From contig NZ_BOLS01000005.1 of the NCBI RefSeq assembly GCF_016861785.1, forward strand, positions 101,226 through 165,225: DNA of 64,000 nt, in the 5' to 3' direction. Under the pieces are notes generated by a model, which had not been told where the DNA came from, searched no databases, and worked only from the letters and a program-made list of their open reading frames with translations. Below are positions 9,165-17,439 of the stretch, one piece after another. The first letter of the stretch is position 1. Each line of letters starts with the position of its first letter. Source of the stretch: Lacticaseibacillus mingshuiensis. Lineage in GTDB: Bacteria; Bacillota; Bacilli; Lactobacillales; Lactobacillaceae. Both the position numbers and the translations under genes were made by a program.

Positions 9165-10154
9165 ATGGTCGGTATCATTCTTGCCAGTCACGGCGAATTC
9201 GCGGCTGGCATCAAACAATCCGGGCAGATGATTTTCGGCGAGCAAGAAGACGTCGAAGTCGTGACCTTCATGCCCAATGAAGGTCCGGACGATCTGCACC
9301 AACACCTGGAAGACGCGATCGCCAAACTCTCCGACCAGGAACAAGTGCTGTTCCTGATCGATCTGTGGAGCGGTTCACCGTTCAACCAGGCCAATCTCAT
9401 CTTGGCGGATCACGAAGACAAATGGGCAATGGTCACAGGGCTCAATTTGCCGATGCTGATCGAAGCCTATGGATCACGGCTGTCGATGGATTCGGCGCAG
9501 GACATTGCGGCGCATATCGTCGAAGCCGGGCGTGACGGTGTCAAAGTCAAGCCGGAAAGTCTGGAACCACAAGCAGCTGAAGCCCCTGCCGCAGCGGCCG
9601 CGCCGGCGCAGGCCGCTGGCGCATTGCCAGAAGGCACGGTGCTGGGCGATGGCAAGATCAAGATCGGGCTCGCCCGCATCGATTCCCGTCTGCTTCATGG
9701 CCAGGTCGCAACGGCTTGGACCAAATCCGTGCAGCCGACGCGCATCATCGTCGTGTCTGACAACGTTGCGCATGACAACCTGCGCAAGACCTTGATCACT
9801 GAGGCCGCGCCTCCTGGTGTCAAAGCCAACGTGATTCCGATTCAGAAAATGATCGACATTTTCAAGGACCCACGCTTTGGCACGACCAAGGCACTGCTAC
9901 TCTTTGAAAATCCGGAAGACGTTGTGCGCGTGGTGGATGGCGGGGTCGAACTGCCAGAAGTCAATGTTGGCTCGATGGCCCATTCGGAAGGCAAAGTGAT
10001 GATCAACAACGTGCTGTCCGTCAATCAGGAAGACGTTGATGCCTTCAAGCACCTCGAATCAAAAGGGGTCAAGTTCAACGTGCAAAAGGTCCCAACGGAT
10101 AGCAAAGCCAATTTGGATGATCTGCTGAAAAAGTCGGGTCTCAAGGGCGTTTGA
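9165..10154 (+). CDS. manX: PTS mannose-family EIIAB
   Basis: The 329-aa protein has an EIIA domain (1-130, phospho-His9 in [10 protein letters not shown]), an Ala/Pro-rich linker (about 135-160) and an EIIB domain (165-329, phospho-His178 in [10 protein letters not shown]). It relays phosphate from HPr to incoming hexose at the EIICD complex encoded next. The start at 9165 is set by AGGAGG eight bases upstream; the longer open frame has no ribosome site. Fused EIIAB is the usual ManL/ManX form in lactobacilli. The probable substrates are mannose, glucose or glucosamine. Confidence 0.93.
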   Translation: MVGIILASHGEFAAGIKQSGQMIFGEQEDVEVVTFMPNEGPDDLHQHLEDAIAKLSDQEQVLFLIDLWSGSPFNQANLILADHEDKWAMVTGLNLPMLIEAYGSRLSMDSAQDIAAHIVEAGRDGVKVKPESLEPQAAEAPAAAAAPAQAAGALPEGTVLGDGKIKIGLARIDSRLLHGQVATAWTKSVQPTRIIVVSDNVAHDNLRKTLITEAAPPGVKANVIPIQKMIDIFKDPRFGTTKALLLFENPEDVVRVVDGGVELPEVNVGSMAHSEGKVMINNVLSVNQEDVDAFKHLESKGVKFNVQKVPTDSKANLDDLLKKSGLKGV

Positions 10155-10265
10155 TCAGGAAATAGACAAGTGGCGCTTTGAAGCAGAGCTTTTCGCGGCC
10201 ATTTTGCGGGACGCGCAGACGCAGCTGCTTCGCTGCTTGTCTCACTACATATTAGGAGGAGAACA

Positions 10266-11075
10266 ATGTCTGCAATTACCATTATTCTCGTACTCATCGT
10301 TGCGTTTTTTGCCGGGATGGAAGGCATTCTTGATGAGTTCGAATTCCATCAGCCGATCATCGCCTGTGCGTTGATCGGGCTGGTGACCGGGCACCCAGTT
10401 GAAGGACTGCTGCTCGGCGGCCAACTGCAACTGATTGCCCTTGGCTGGATGAACGTCGGCGCCGCGGTTGCGCCGGATGCCGCCTTGGCCTCTGTTGCGG
10501 CCGCAATCTTGGTCACCATGAAGGGCAGCGACGTGGATACCGCTGTTGCCTTGGCAATGCCACTGGCTGTTGCCGGTCTGGTTCTGACCATTTTCGTGCG
10601 TTCCATCACCGTTGGGTTGGCGCATGGCGCTGACAACCAGGCGAAAAAAGGCTCGTTCCGCGGCGTCGAAGCGTATCATTTAACGGCGCTGATGCTGCAG
10701 GGCCTGCGTATCGTCATTCCTGCAGCACTGGTCATCGCCATTCCGGCAGAGACCGTGCAAGGCGTCCTGAACGCGATTCCGGAAGTGATCAAGTTCGGGC
10801 TGCAGGCTGGCGGTGGCATGATCGTCGCAGTTGGTTATGCGATGGTCATCAATATGATGGCCACGCCTGCTTTGTGGCCGTGGTTCTTCATCGGTTTTGC
10901 AATGTCCGCCGTTTCCGAGATCTCGCTGATCGGGATGGGGATCATCGGCGTCTGCCTGGCCCTTGTTTACCTGCAGCTGTCGCCTAAATTCAATGGCGGC
11001 GGTGGCAACAGTGGTGGCAATGCCGGCGGTGCCGGGGGCGACCCACTCGACGACATCTTGAACGATTACGAGTAA
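10266..11075 (+). CDS. manY: PTS mannose-family EIIC
   Basis: A 269-aa hydrophobic protein with family features (FFAGMEGILDEFEFHQPIIAC near the start, LIGLVTGHPVEGLLLGGQLQLIALGWMNVG) and a Gly/Asn-rich C-terminal tail (about 240-269). It forms the sugar channel with EIID. AGGAGG precedes the ATG. The 111-base gap after manX contains a long imperfect stem (GACAAG...CTTGTC) that may be an RNA-processing or stabilising element. Confidence 0.93.
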   Translation: MSAITIILVLIVAFFAGMEGILDEFEFHQPIIACALIGLVTGHPVEGLLLGGQLQLIALGWMNVGAAVAPDAALASVAAAILVTMKGSDVDTAVALAMPLAVAGLVLTIFVRSITVGLAHGADNQAKKGSFRGVEAYHLTALMLQGLRIVIPAALVIAIPAETVQGVLNAIPEVIKFGLQAGGGMIVAVGYAMVINMMATPALWPWFFIGFAMSAVSEISLIGMGIIGVCLALVYLQLSPKFNGGGGNSGGNAGGAGGDPLDDILNDYE

Positions 11076-11088
11076 GGAGGAATCGACA

Positions 11089-12021
11089 ATGGCTGATGAA
11101 CAAATTCAATTGACCAAAAAGGACCGCCTGCATGTTTGGTGGCGCAGTCAGTTTCTCCAAGCGTCCTGGAACTACGAACGGATGCAAAACGTTGGCTGGG
11201 CATATTCCATGATTCCGGCCCTGAAGAAACTGTACAAGACCGAAGACGACCGGGCGGCTGCCCTTAAGCGCCACCTGGAATTCTTCAACACACACCCATA
11301 CTTGGCCTCACCGGTCCTTGGGGTCGAAATGTCCCTTGAGGAAAAACGCGCAAATGGCGCCGCAATCGACGACAAAGCGATTCAAGGGGTCAAAATTGGG
11401 ATGATGGGCCCGCTAGCTGGTGTCGGCGACCCGATCTTCTGGGGGACCATGCGTCCTGTTATTGGGGCGTTTGCGGCTTCCCTTGCACTGAAGTCCAGCT
11501 GGCTTGGCCCGATCTTCTTCTTCGTTGTGTGGAACGTGATGCGGATGGCCTTCCTGTGGTACACCCAGGAACTCGGTTACCGCCAAGGCGAAAACATTAC
11601 GCAGGACCTGTCCGGCGGCTTCATGCAGAAACTGACCACCGGCGCGTCGATCTTAGGGATGTTCATCATGGGCGTCCTAGTGCCACGATGGACCACAATG
11701 AAGTTCCCGATGATCACCAGTACGATCGCCAACGACAAGAAGAGTTTGGTCGATTTCTCCGCGATCAACGGAACTGGTGCACACAAGGCTGAGGATTGGC
11801 GGAACGTGATCGATCAGATCCGCAACGGCAGCAACGTTGACGTCAACAAGGTCACGACCTTGCAGGCAACGTTTGACCAGTTGATCTACGGTTTGATGCC
11901 ACTTCTTTTGACGCTGGTCTGCGTCTGGCTCTTACGCAAAAAGGTCAGCCCGATCATCATCATCTTCGCGCTGTTTGGCCTGGGGATCCTGGGCTACTGG
12001 AGCGGCGTGCTCGGTGCCTAA
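11089..12021 (+). CDS. manZ: PTS mannose-family EIID
   Basis: The 310-aa protein starts with a soluble amphipathic N-terminus (LTKKDRLHVWWRSQFLQASWNYERMQ), typical of ManZ, then VGDPIFWGTMRPVIGAFAASLAL and C-terminal membrane segments (YGLMPLLLTLVCVWLL). With EIIC it forms the membrane part of the transporter, which in related bacteria also serves as a class IIa bacteriocin receptor. GGAGG lies before the start, 13 bases after the manY stop. The gene is followed directly by a terminator. Confidence 0.93.
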   Translation: MADEQIQLTKKDRLHVWWRSQFLQASWNYERMQNVGWAYSMIPALKKLYKTEDDRAAALKRHLEFFNTHPYLASPVLGVEMSLEEKRANGAAIDDKAIQGVKIGMMGPLAGVGDPIFWGTMRPVIGAFAASLALKSSWLGPIFFFVVWNVMRMAFLWYTQELGYRQGENITQDLSGGFMQKLTTGASILGMFIMGVLVPRWTTMKFPMITSTIANDKKSLVDFSAINGTGAHKAEDWRNVIDQIRNGSNVDVNKVTTLQATFDQLIYGLMPLLLTLVCVWLLRKKVSPIIIIFALFGLGILGYWSGVLGA

Positions 12022-12030
12022 AGATAAGCC

Positions 12031-12060
12031 AAAAGACGGGGTCAACGCCTCGTCTTTTTT
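12031..12060 (+). terminator. Terminator after manZ
   Basis: AAAAGACGGGG pairs with CCTCGTCTTTT (one G-T pair) and is followed by a T run. It separates manXYZ from the ManO-like gene, whose ATG lies 36 bases further on. Confidence 0.75.
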
Positions 12061-12095
12061 GTTAAAATAGGGTATTCAGAAAGGCGGCGACAGGC

Positions 12096-12491
12096 ATGGT
12101 CGAATCACTCAATCACGAGGTCGAATACGCGATCAAGGTCAACGCGATGCTCAACCCGAATTCTCCGCGGCCCGGCGTGATGGCGTTTGGCGACAAGGGA
12201 ATGGAATACCGGGCCAACAGCGGCGCGGGCTTCGTTCAGATTCCCTGGGAAAATGTGGCGCTGATTCGAGCTCAAGTCGTCGGCAAAAAACACATCCGCG
12301 GCATTTACATCGACCTCGATGACGGTCGGACGATGAACTTCGTCGTTTCAGATGCCATCCCGGCGTTGCGCGTGGCCCGCAAATATCTGGGTTCGGAAAA
12401 ATTGGTCCGGGCAAAGACGATGAGCGGCCAGGTGAAGAAATGGTTCCGTAAGCATTTTGGCAAAAAGACAGGCGATCGCGCGGCAAAATAG
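12096..12491 (+). CDS. manO: DUF956 (ManO-like) protein
   Basis: A 131-aa soluble protein matching the DUF956 family found next to mannose PTS operons (MAFGDKGMEYRANSGAGFVQIPWENV, IRGIYIDLDDGRTMNFVVSD) with a Lys/Arg-rich end. Family members are presumed regulators of the mannose PTS; the mechanism is not established. The manZ terminator lies just upstream, so the gene is expressed by read-through or from a weak promoter near TAAAAT at about 12063. Confidence 0.75.
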   Translation: MVESLNHEVEYAIKVNAMLNPNSPRPGVMAFGDKGMEYRANSGAGFVQIPWENVALIRAQVVGKKHIRGIYIDLDDGRTMNFVVSDAIPALRVARKYLGSEKLVRAKTMSGQVKKWFRKHFGKKTGDRAAK

Positions 12492-12521
12492 CGGCGTGTC
12501 AGTCATGTGAATCGCAGTTCC

Positions 12522-12560
12522 AACAAGGCGCAGGGCATCTCTCCTGGCGCCTTGTTTGTT
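12522..12560 (+). terminator. Terminator after the ManO-like gene
   Basis: AACAAGGCGC pairs with GCGCCTTGTT, ending in a T-rich stretch. Confidence 0.7.
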
Positions 12561-12589
12561 TGCCCAAAATTTTTCCTTCTATTATAGTT

Positions 12590-12603
12590 TGCAACCGGTT
12601 TCG
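12590..12603 (+). promoter_or_regulatory. cre-like site before the two-component system
   Basis: TGCAACCGGTTTCG is identical to the 14-mer upstream of the mannose PTS. It lies about 95 bases before the response-regulator start. Confidence 0.35.
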
Positions 12604-12698
12604 CCCGCTAAGATGACAAAAATGTTACCGCAAGGATGCCAGCTGGCGTGGTACGCTGTGCACATAACATGGCGGATGGTCCAGAAAGGCGGCAGCTG

Positions 12699-13382
12699 AT
12701 GAACGAAACGATACTTTTGGTCGAGGATGAGGATGGCTTGGTGACTTATTTGCGCTCGGAGCTTGGCTTTGAGGGGTATCAGGTGGTGGTGGCGCAAGAT
12801 GGCCAGACCGCTTGGGAGACCTATCAGGCGCAGGCAGAGCAGATCGATCTCATTTTGCTGGACTGGATGCTGCCCCGGCTGGACGGCCTTGAAGTCATGC
12901 GCCGCATTCGCAAATTGTCCCAGGTACCGATCATCATGATGACCGCCCGCGATTACGTGGGGGACAAGGTGGCGGGGCTGGATAACGGGGCTGACGATTA
13001 CATTACCAAGCCCTTTGAGATCGAGGAGCTGCTCGCCCGCATTCGGGTCAATCTGCGGCATCACGATGCGCCGGCGAAAAAACAGCTCAGTTGCGGCGAC
13101 ACACTTTTGGACACCAAGGCGCATCAGGTGACCCGCAATGGCGAGACCACCCAGCTGACGCAGCGCGAATTCGACCTGCTTCAGACGCTGATGCAACACG
13201 CCGGCCAGCCCATGACCCGCGACGAACTGCTAGATCAGGTCTGGGGCCCGGAATTTGACGGTCAGGTCAATATTGTGGATGTGTACATTCGCTACCTGCG
13301 CAATAAGATCGAGCACCCAAGCCTCCCGCCGCTCATTCAAACGGTGCGCGGGGTGGGCTATGAGATCGGAGGCAAGGCATGA
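12699..13382 (+). CDS. OmpR-family response regulator
   Basis: A 227-aa protein with a receiver domain (acidic pocket ED10-11, phospho-acceptor Asp55 in LILLDWMLP, TAR and K of ITKPF) and a winged-helix DNA-binding domain (about 130-225, ending VRGVGYEIG). The organisation resembles ArlR-like regulators. The ATG at 12699 follows AAAGGCGGCAG. The stop overlaps the kinase start by four bases (ATGA). Its position directly before the dlt region suggests, but does not prove, control of envelope charge. Confidence 0.9.
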   Translation: MNETILLVEDEDGLVTYLRSELGFEGYQVVVAQDGQTAWETYQAQAEQIDLILLDWMLPRLDGLEVMRRIRKLSQVPIIMMTARDYVGDKVAGLDNGADDYITKPFEIEELLARIRVNLRHHDAPAKKQLSCGDTLLDTKAHQVTRNGETTQLTQREFDLLQTLMQHAGQPMTRDELLDQVWGPEFDGQVNIVDVYIRYLRNKIEHPSLPPLIQTVRGVGYEIGGKA

Positions 13383-14842
13383 GTCAGGCGCCAGAGACAC
13401 AAGCGGCTGAGACGACTGCGCAGGCTCGCAAGCCGCGCCGCAAGCGCAACCGCCAACGCACCAGCGCCAGTCGCATGACCTGGACGTATATTTGGTTATT
13501 AGCCGTGATCATGGTGGTCACCAGCTTTGCGACGATCGGCCTCGTTGGCTATCACCTGATTCGCAGCAAGCGCGATGACAGTATTTTGATGATGAGCACG
13601 CTGAAAAGCGCGACTTCGACCAACGAACCGGATTGGCAGAAGTGGCATAACAGCACGCCGGCCAATACCCGCCGCGCCTTTGTCAAAGTCACGATGACGG
13701 ACGATGCCGGCGAGGAGACCTATTTTTCCCGCGGCACTCAGCATTTTTTGAAAAATGATCTGGATGAGTGGCCACTGTCGTCGCATGTCCAATATGAACC
13801 GGACCAGGGGCTGTACTATCACAGCGAAGCCACTGAGCGGCGCGGCACCGTCACTATCCACTATCAGATCTGGCAGTCGCTTAATCCGATGGTCAATCTG
13901 CTGCGCCTGCTGGTCACCACGATCTTGGGTATCACATTGATCGGGTTGGTGCTGGGTATCTGGCTGATCGGGCTGCTCGCGCGGCGTCTCAACCAGCCGC
14001 TGGTTCAGCTCACCGAGGCGGCCAACAGCATTGTTTCCGCCAAGGATGTCACGTACCACGAGACGTTGCCAGTGCCGGACAACCCGGTGGAAGTGCACGC
14101 GCTGAGCATCGAGTTCAACCGCCTGCTGAATTCGCTCAATCGCCAGGTGATCCGCGACCATCAATTCGTGTCGGATGCCAGCCATGAATTGCGCACGCCG
14201 CTCACGGCGATCAGGGGCCATTTGTCTTTGATTAGGCGCCACGGCGAGGCCCATCCGGAGCTGGTGCCACAGTCCCTTGAAGTGATCGACACTGAGTCGC
14301 TGCGCATGCAGCACCTGATCGAGAGCTTGCTTCAGCTGTCGCGCATGGATCACGCCACACTGGCCCTCGCCTTATTTGATGTCACCCGCTTGATGCAGGG
14401 GCTGGTCGCCGCTCAGCCGCCTGCTGGCCAGCGCGTGACCTTCCAGGGAGCTCTAGGCGTGATCGCGTATGCCAATGCGGACACGGTCGAGCAGATCGTG
14501 TCAGCGCTGATCTCGAATGCCCGCAAGTATTCACCGGAAGACAGCACGATCGAGGTGTTATTGCAGGAATCCGGCCAGCACGTGTTCATCACCGTGACGG
14601 ATACCGGCGAAGGCGTTCCTGAAGCGGAGAAAAAACGGATCTTTGACCGCTTTTACCGCGTGGACGCGGCCCGCTCGAAGGAAGTGGCTGGCACCGGGCT
14701 TGGCCTGGCAATCGCCAACCGGATGACCGCCCTTAATCACGGTCAGTTGACGGTCTCGGATAATCAACCCCGCGGCAGCCGGTTCACTCTGACGTTGCCG
14801 GCAGGGAAGCCGCTTTCTGAGAAAAAATCAGATAATATATAG
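13379..14842 (+). CDS. Sensor histidine kinase
   Basis: The 487-aa protein has a basic Arg/Lys-rich N-terminus (20-33), TM1 (about 36-60), an extracellular sensor loop of about 110 residues, TM2 (about 175-200), HAMP, HisKA with His269 in SDASHELRTPLT, and a HATPase domain with N and G boxes (SNARKYSPED, DTGEGVP, GTGLGLAI). It pairs with the regulator overlapping upstream. The architecture is ArlS/CiaH-like; the signal is unknown. An inverted repeat and a terminator follow immediately, before the dlt genes. Confidence 0.9.
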   Translation: MSQAPETQAAETTAQARKPRRKRNRQRTSASRMTWTYIWLLAVIMVVTSFATIGLVGYHLIRSKRDDSILMMSTLKSATSTNEPDWQKWHNSTPANTRRAFVKVTMTDDAGEETYFSRGTQHFLKNDLDEWPLSSHVQYEPDQGLYYHSEATERRGTVTIHYQIWQSLNPMVNLLRLLVTTILGITLIGLVLGIWLIGLLARRLNQPLVQLTEAANSIVSAKDVTYHETLPVPDNPVEVHALSIEFNRLLNSLNRQVIRDHQFVSDASHELRTPLTAIRGHLSLIRRHGEAHPELVPQSLEVIDTESLRMQHLIESLLQLSRMDHATLALALFDVTRLMQGLVAAQPPAGQRVTFQGALGVIAYANADTVEQIVSALISNARKYSPEDSTIEVLLQESGQHVFITVTDTGEGVPEAEKKRIFDRFYRVDAARSKEVAGTGLGLAIANRMTALNHGQLTVSDNQPRGSRFTLTLPAGKPLSEKKSDNI

Positions 14843-14874
14843 AAAATATAAGGGGAAGCCTCCGTTATATTTTC
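14842..14874. promoter_or_regulatory. Perfect 10-bp inverted repeat between the kinase and dlt genes
   Basis: GAAAATATAA (14842-14851) and TTATATTTTC (14865-14874) flank a 13-base GC-rich centre. It could be an operator or the first hairpin of a leader RNA preceding the adjacent terminator. Confidence 0.5.
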
Positions 14875-14883
14875 CTACACTAG

Positions 14884-14928
14884 ACACCGTTGAGTCAGAA
14901 TGAAAAATTCTGACGACGGTGTTTTTTT
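14884..14928 (+). terminator. Strong terminator or attenuator in front of the dlt operon
   Basis: ACACCGT and GTCAGAA pair with TTCTGAC and ACGGTGT, followed by seven T. Only 18 bases separate the T run from the next start codon, leaving no room for a promoter, so transcription of the dlt region must cross this hairpin. Confidence 0.8.
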
Positions 14929-14946
14929 GTGCGAGGGGGAATCGAT

Positions 14947-15711
14947 ATGCCGACAGCGGCGTTGATCATGCCAAGCTGGCAACAGACAGCCATCACGGAA
15001 ACAGTGACCCGCTTTCGGGCGGCGCTAGATGAAAGCGCACGGCTTTGGCCGGGGCTTGTCGTCGATTATTGGTTGATCGACGATGGCGCCAATAACGAGG
15101 TCTTGGCGAGCATTGAGACGCTTCGCGCAAAAGACCCAGTACACATCCATTACATCAGTTTATCCCGCCACTTTGGCTTTGACGCCGCGGTGCAGGCGGG
15201 GCTGGCCAACATCACGGCGGATCTTTACTTGATCGCCGATCTGGATCAGCCGCATGAAGATCTACTGCCGCAACTTTTGTCCAACCATTTCGATGCGGGG
15301 GCGGAAGTGGTTGGCGTGACGATGCCGGGGCAGAACCACGCCCTGCGTCTGAGTCCGCCGGTGCATTGGTACCATTACGCCTTGCTGACGGCGGCCGCCC
15401 GAAGCGCCTTGCTGAAAGTGGCCACCAAAGAGGGCTTTTCCCTTGAGCTGATCGACTGGATCGGGTTTCGCCAGCGGTATCTCGTCTGGCCGGCCACGCC
15501 GACTGCAGGGATGCCCGTCCCATGGCGGCATTGGTTGCGCATCGGCGCGTTGACCCTTGCTGTTTTCGGCATCGTCGCGCTGGTGATGGGCCAGCTGGTG
15601 CTTGGCCTGCTGCTATTGAACCTCGCGCAACTGCTCGTATGGTTGAGCGGCGTCCACAGAAGAGGCCGCCCGCGCCCAGTCATGTACGTCGTGAGGGGAA
15701 TATTTAGATAG
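14947..15711 (+). CDS. GT2-like glycosyltransferase with C-terminal membrane segments
   Basis: A 254-aa protein. Residues 1-185 resemble the GT-A domain of CsbB/DPM1-type enzymes (VDYWLIDDGANNEVL, YISLSRHFGFDAAVQAGLANI, LIADLDQPHEDLL), and the C-terminus has two hydrophobic helices (about 198-243). It is shorter than typical polyprenyl-phosphate glycosyltransferases (about 310 aa), and the usual acceptor motif after the DLD site is weak. The start at 14947 follows GAGGGGGA. It probably opens the dlt transcript, so glycosylation of a wall polymer precursor is a reasonable guess; reduced or lost activity is also possible. Confidence 0.65.
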   Translation: MPTAALIMPSWQQTAITETVTRFRAALDESARLWPGLVVDYWLIDDGANNEVLASIETLRAKDPVHIHYISLSRHFGFDAAVQAGLANITADLYLIADLDQPHEDLLPQLLSNHFDAGAEVVGVTMPGQNHALRLSPPVHWYHYALLTAAARSALLKVATKEGFSLELIDWIGFRQRYLVWPATPTAGMPVPWRHWLRIGALTLAVFGIVALVMGQLVLGLLLLNLAQLLVWLSGVHRRGRPRPVMYVVRGIFR

Positions 15712-15767
15712 GAAGGATGCGCAGCCGTGCGGGATCGCCCGCATGGCAACTCAAGGAGGTAAACGCA

Positions 15768-15917
15768 ATGACAGCGCGTTTTTTGACCTGGTGGCATAAG
15801 CCGGTCGTTCAATTCATCGGCCGCACGCTGCTTTACGCGATCATCATTATGATCTTGGTTTATTTATACAGTTATCGCGGCGTGACGAATAGCCATTTCA
15901 TCTACAACGAATTCTAG
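15768..15917 (+). CDS. dltX: Teichoic acid D-alanylation protein DltX
   Basis: A 49-aa single-pass peptide with a basic amphipathic start, one membrane helix (about residues 18-36) and the family C-terminal motif FIYNEF. DltX is required for D-alanylation of lipoteichoic acid and is thought to work at the membrane with DltB, DltC and DltD. AAGGAGG precedes the ATG, and the stop is embedded in the dltA ribosome site (TTCTAGGAGG). Confidence 0.9.
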   Translation: MTARFLTWWHKPVVQFIGRTLLYAIIIMILVYLYSYRGVTNSHFIYNEF

Positions 15918-15927
15918 GAGGTCCATT

Positions 15928-17439
15928 ATGATCAAAAACATCATTGACACCATTGACTCGATCGCCCAGGCCGATCCGGACCGACCTGCTTATAACGTGC
16001 TCGGCGAGATCAACACGTATGGGGAATTAAAACAGGCATCCGACGGTGTGGCGGCCACGTTGGCTGAGAAAAATATTCCGGCTGGTCCGATCATGATCTA
16101 CTGTGATCAGAGTTTTGCGACGATTGCCGCCATGCTGGGCGCCGTCAAAAGTGGCCATGCTTACATTCCCGTTGACACCCATTCGCCTAACGATCGGCTC
16201 GCGATGATCGAAGAGATCGCCCAGCCGGTTTACGTGCTGGCGCTTGCGGACCTGCCGATCGCGATGCACACGCCGGTCATGACGCCGGCTGAAGTGACGG
16301 CGGCGATCGCCAGTGGCAAGCAAGCGGCCAATCTGCAGCCTGTGCAAGGGGATGAGAACTTCTACATTCTTTTCACCTCGGGCACGACCGGTCAGCCAAA
16401 AGGGGTTCAGATCTCCCATCGCAACTTGGTCAGCTTCGTCAACTGGATGCACACCTTCGACTTGCCGATGCATCCGAAAATGCTGAGCCAGGCGCCGTAT
16501 TCCTTTGATCTGTCCGTGATGGATCTTTATGTCGGTTTGGCGGCTGGTGGGTGCATCGAGGTGATGCCAAAATCCGTCACCGACAATCTGATGCAACTGT
16601 TTGCGACCCTGCCTCGGCTGGACCTCCAGGTGTGGGTCTCCACCCCATCATTTTTGGACATCGCCTTGCTGGAGCCGACGTTTGACGCGGCGCATTATCC
16701 GGACCTTGAGATGATCCTGTTGTGCGGTGAGGAATTGACCCACGCCACGGCGGCCAAGGTGCTCGAGCGTTTTCCAGAGATTCGGCTGTACAACACGTAT
16801 GGGCCGACCGAAACGACCGTCGCTGTTTCCGCCGTTCAGATCACGCAGCAGGTCCTGGCCGATCATGCCCGCCTGCCGATCGGGATCATGCAGCCAGAAG
16901 ACGCGGTCAGCTTGAAGGACGCGCGCGAACAAGACGGCCATCAAGTCGGCGAGCTTGTGATCAGCGGCGAAAGTGTCTCGAAGGGGTACATCAATCGACC
17001 GGAAAAAACGGCAGCGGTTTTCAGCACTGCCGTCGATGGGACGCAAAGCTATGCGACCGGCGACCTTGGGTATATCGATGATGACGGCATGATCTTCTAT
17101 CTCGGCCGCACCGATTTTCAGATCAAACTCAATGGGTTCCGCATCGAGCTGGAAGAGGTCAACCATTTTCTCAGTGATGCGCCGATGATCCGGCAAGGGG
17201 TCGCGGTGCCAAAATATAACGCGGATCATAAAGTCGCCCAGCTCCTCGCCTTTGTGGTGCCGGAAGCCAATGACTATGAGAGCAACCTGGCGCTGACTAA
17301 GGCCATCAAGAGCTACCTGGGCGGCGTGATGATGCCGTACATGATTCCGCAGCGCTTCATTTATCGCGACAGTCTGCCGCAGACGCAAAATAACAAGGTC
17401 GCGATCAAGGCCTTGATCGCGGAGGTCAACGATCAATGA
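15928..17439 (+). CDS. dltA: D-alanine--D-alanyl carrier protein ligase DltA
   Basis: This 503-aa adenylate-forming enzyme has the AMP-binding loop FTSGTTGQPKGVQ (about 150-162), the YNTYGPTETT motif and the C-terminal GRTDFQIKLNGFRIELEE hinge. It activates D-alanine with ATP and loads it on the DltC phosphopantetheine. Its length is normal for the family. It overlaps dltB by four bases (ATGA). Confidence 0.97.
   Translation: MIKNIIDTIDSIAQADPDRPAYNVLGEINTYGELKQASDGVAATLAEKNIPAGPIMIYCDQSFATIAAMLGAVKSGHAYIPVDTHSPNDRLAMIEEIAQPVYVLALADLPIAMHTPVMTPAEVTAAIASGKQAANLQPVQGDENFYILFTSGTTGQPKGVQISHRNLVSFVNWMHTFDLPMHPKMLSQAPYSFDLSVMDLYVGLAAGGCIEVMPKSVTDNLMQLFATLPRLDLQVWVSTPSFLDIALLEPTFDAAHYPDLEMILLCGEELTHATAAKVLERFPEIRLYNTYGPTETTVAVSAVQITQQVLADHARLPIGIMQPEDAVSLKDAREQDGHQVGELVISGESVSKGYINRPEKTAAVFSTAVDGTQSYATGDLGYIDDDGMIFYLGRTDFQIKLNGFRIELEEVNHFLSDAPMIRQGVAVPKYNADHKVAQLLAFVVPEANDYESNLALTKAIKSYLGGVMMPYMIPQRFIYRDSLPQTQNNKVAIKALIAEVNDQ

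Noticed and set aside
14947..15711. Treating the short glycosyltransferase as a pseudogene
   Set aside because: The frame, ribosome site and membrane segments are intact; it is short, but no broken remainder is visible downstream.
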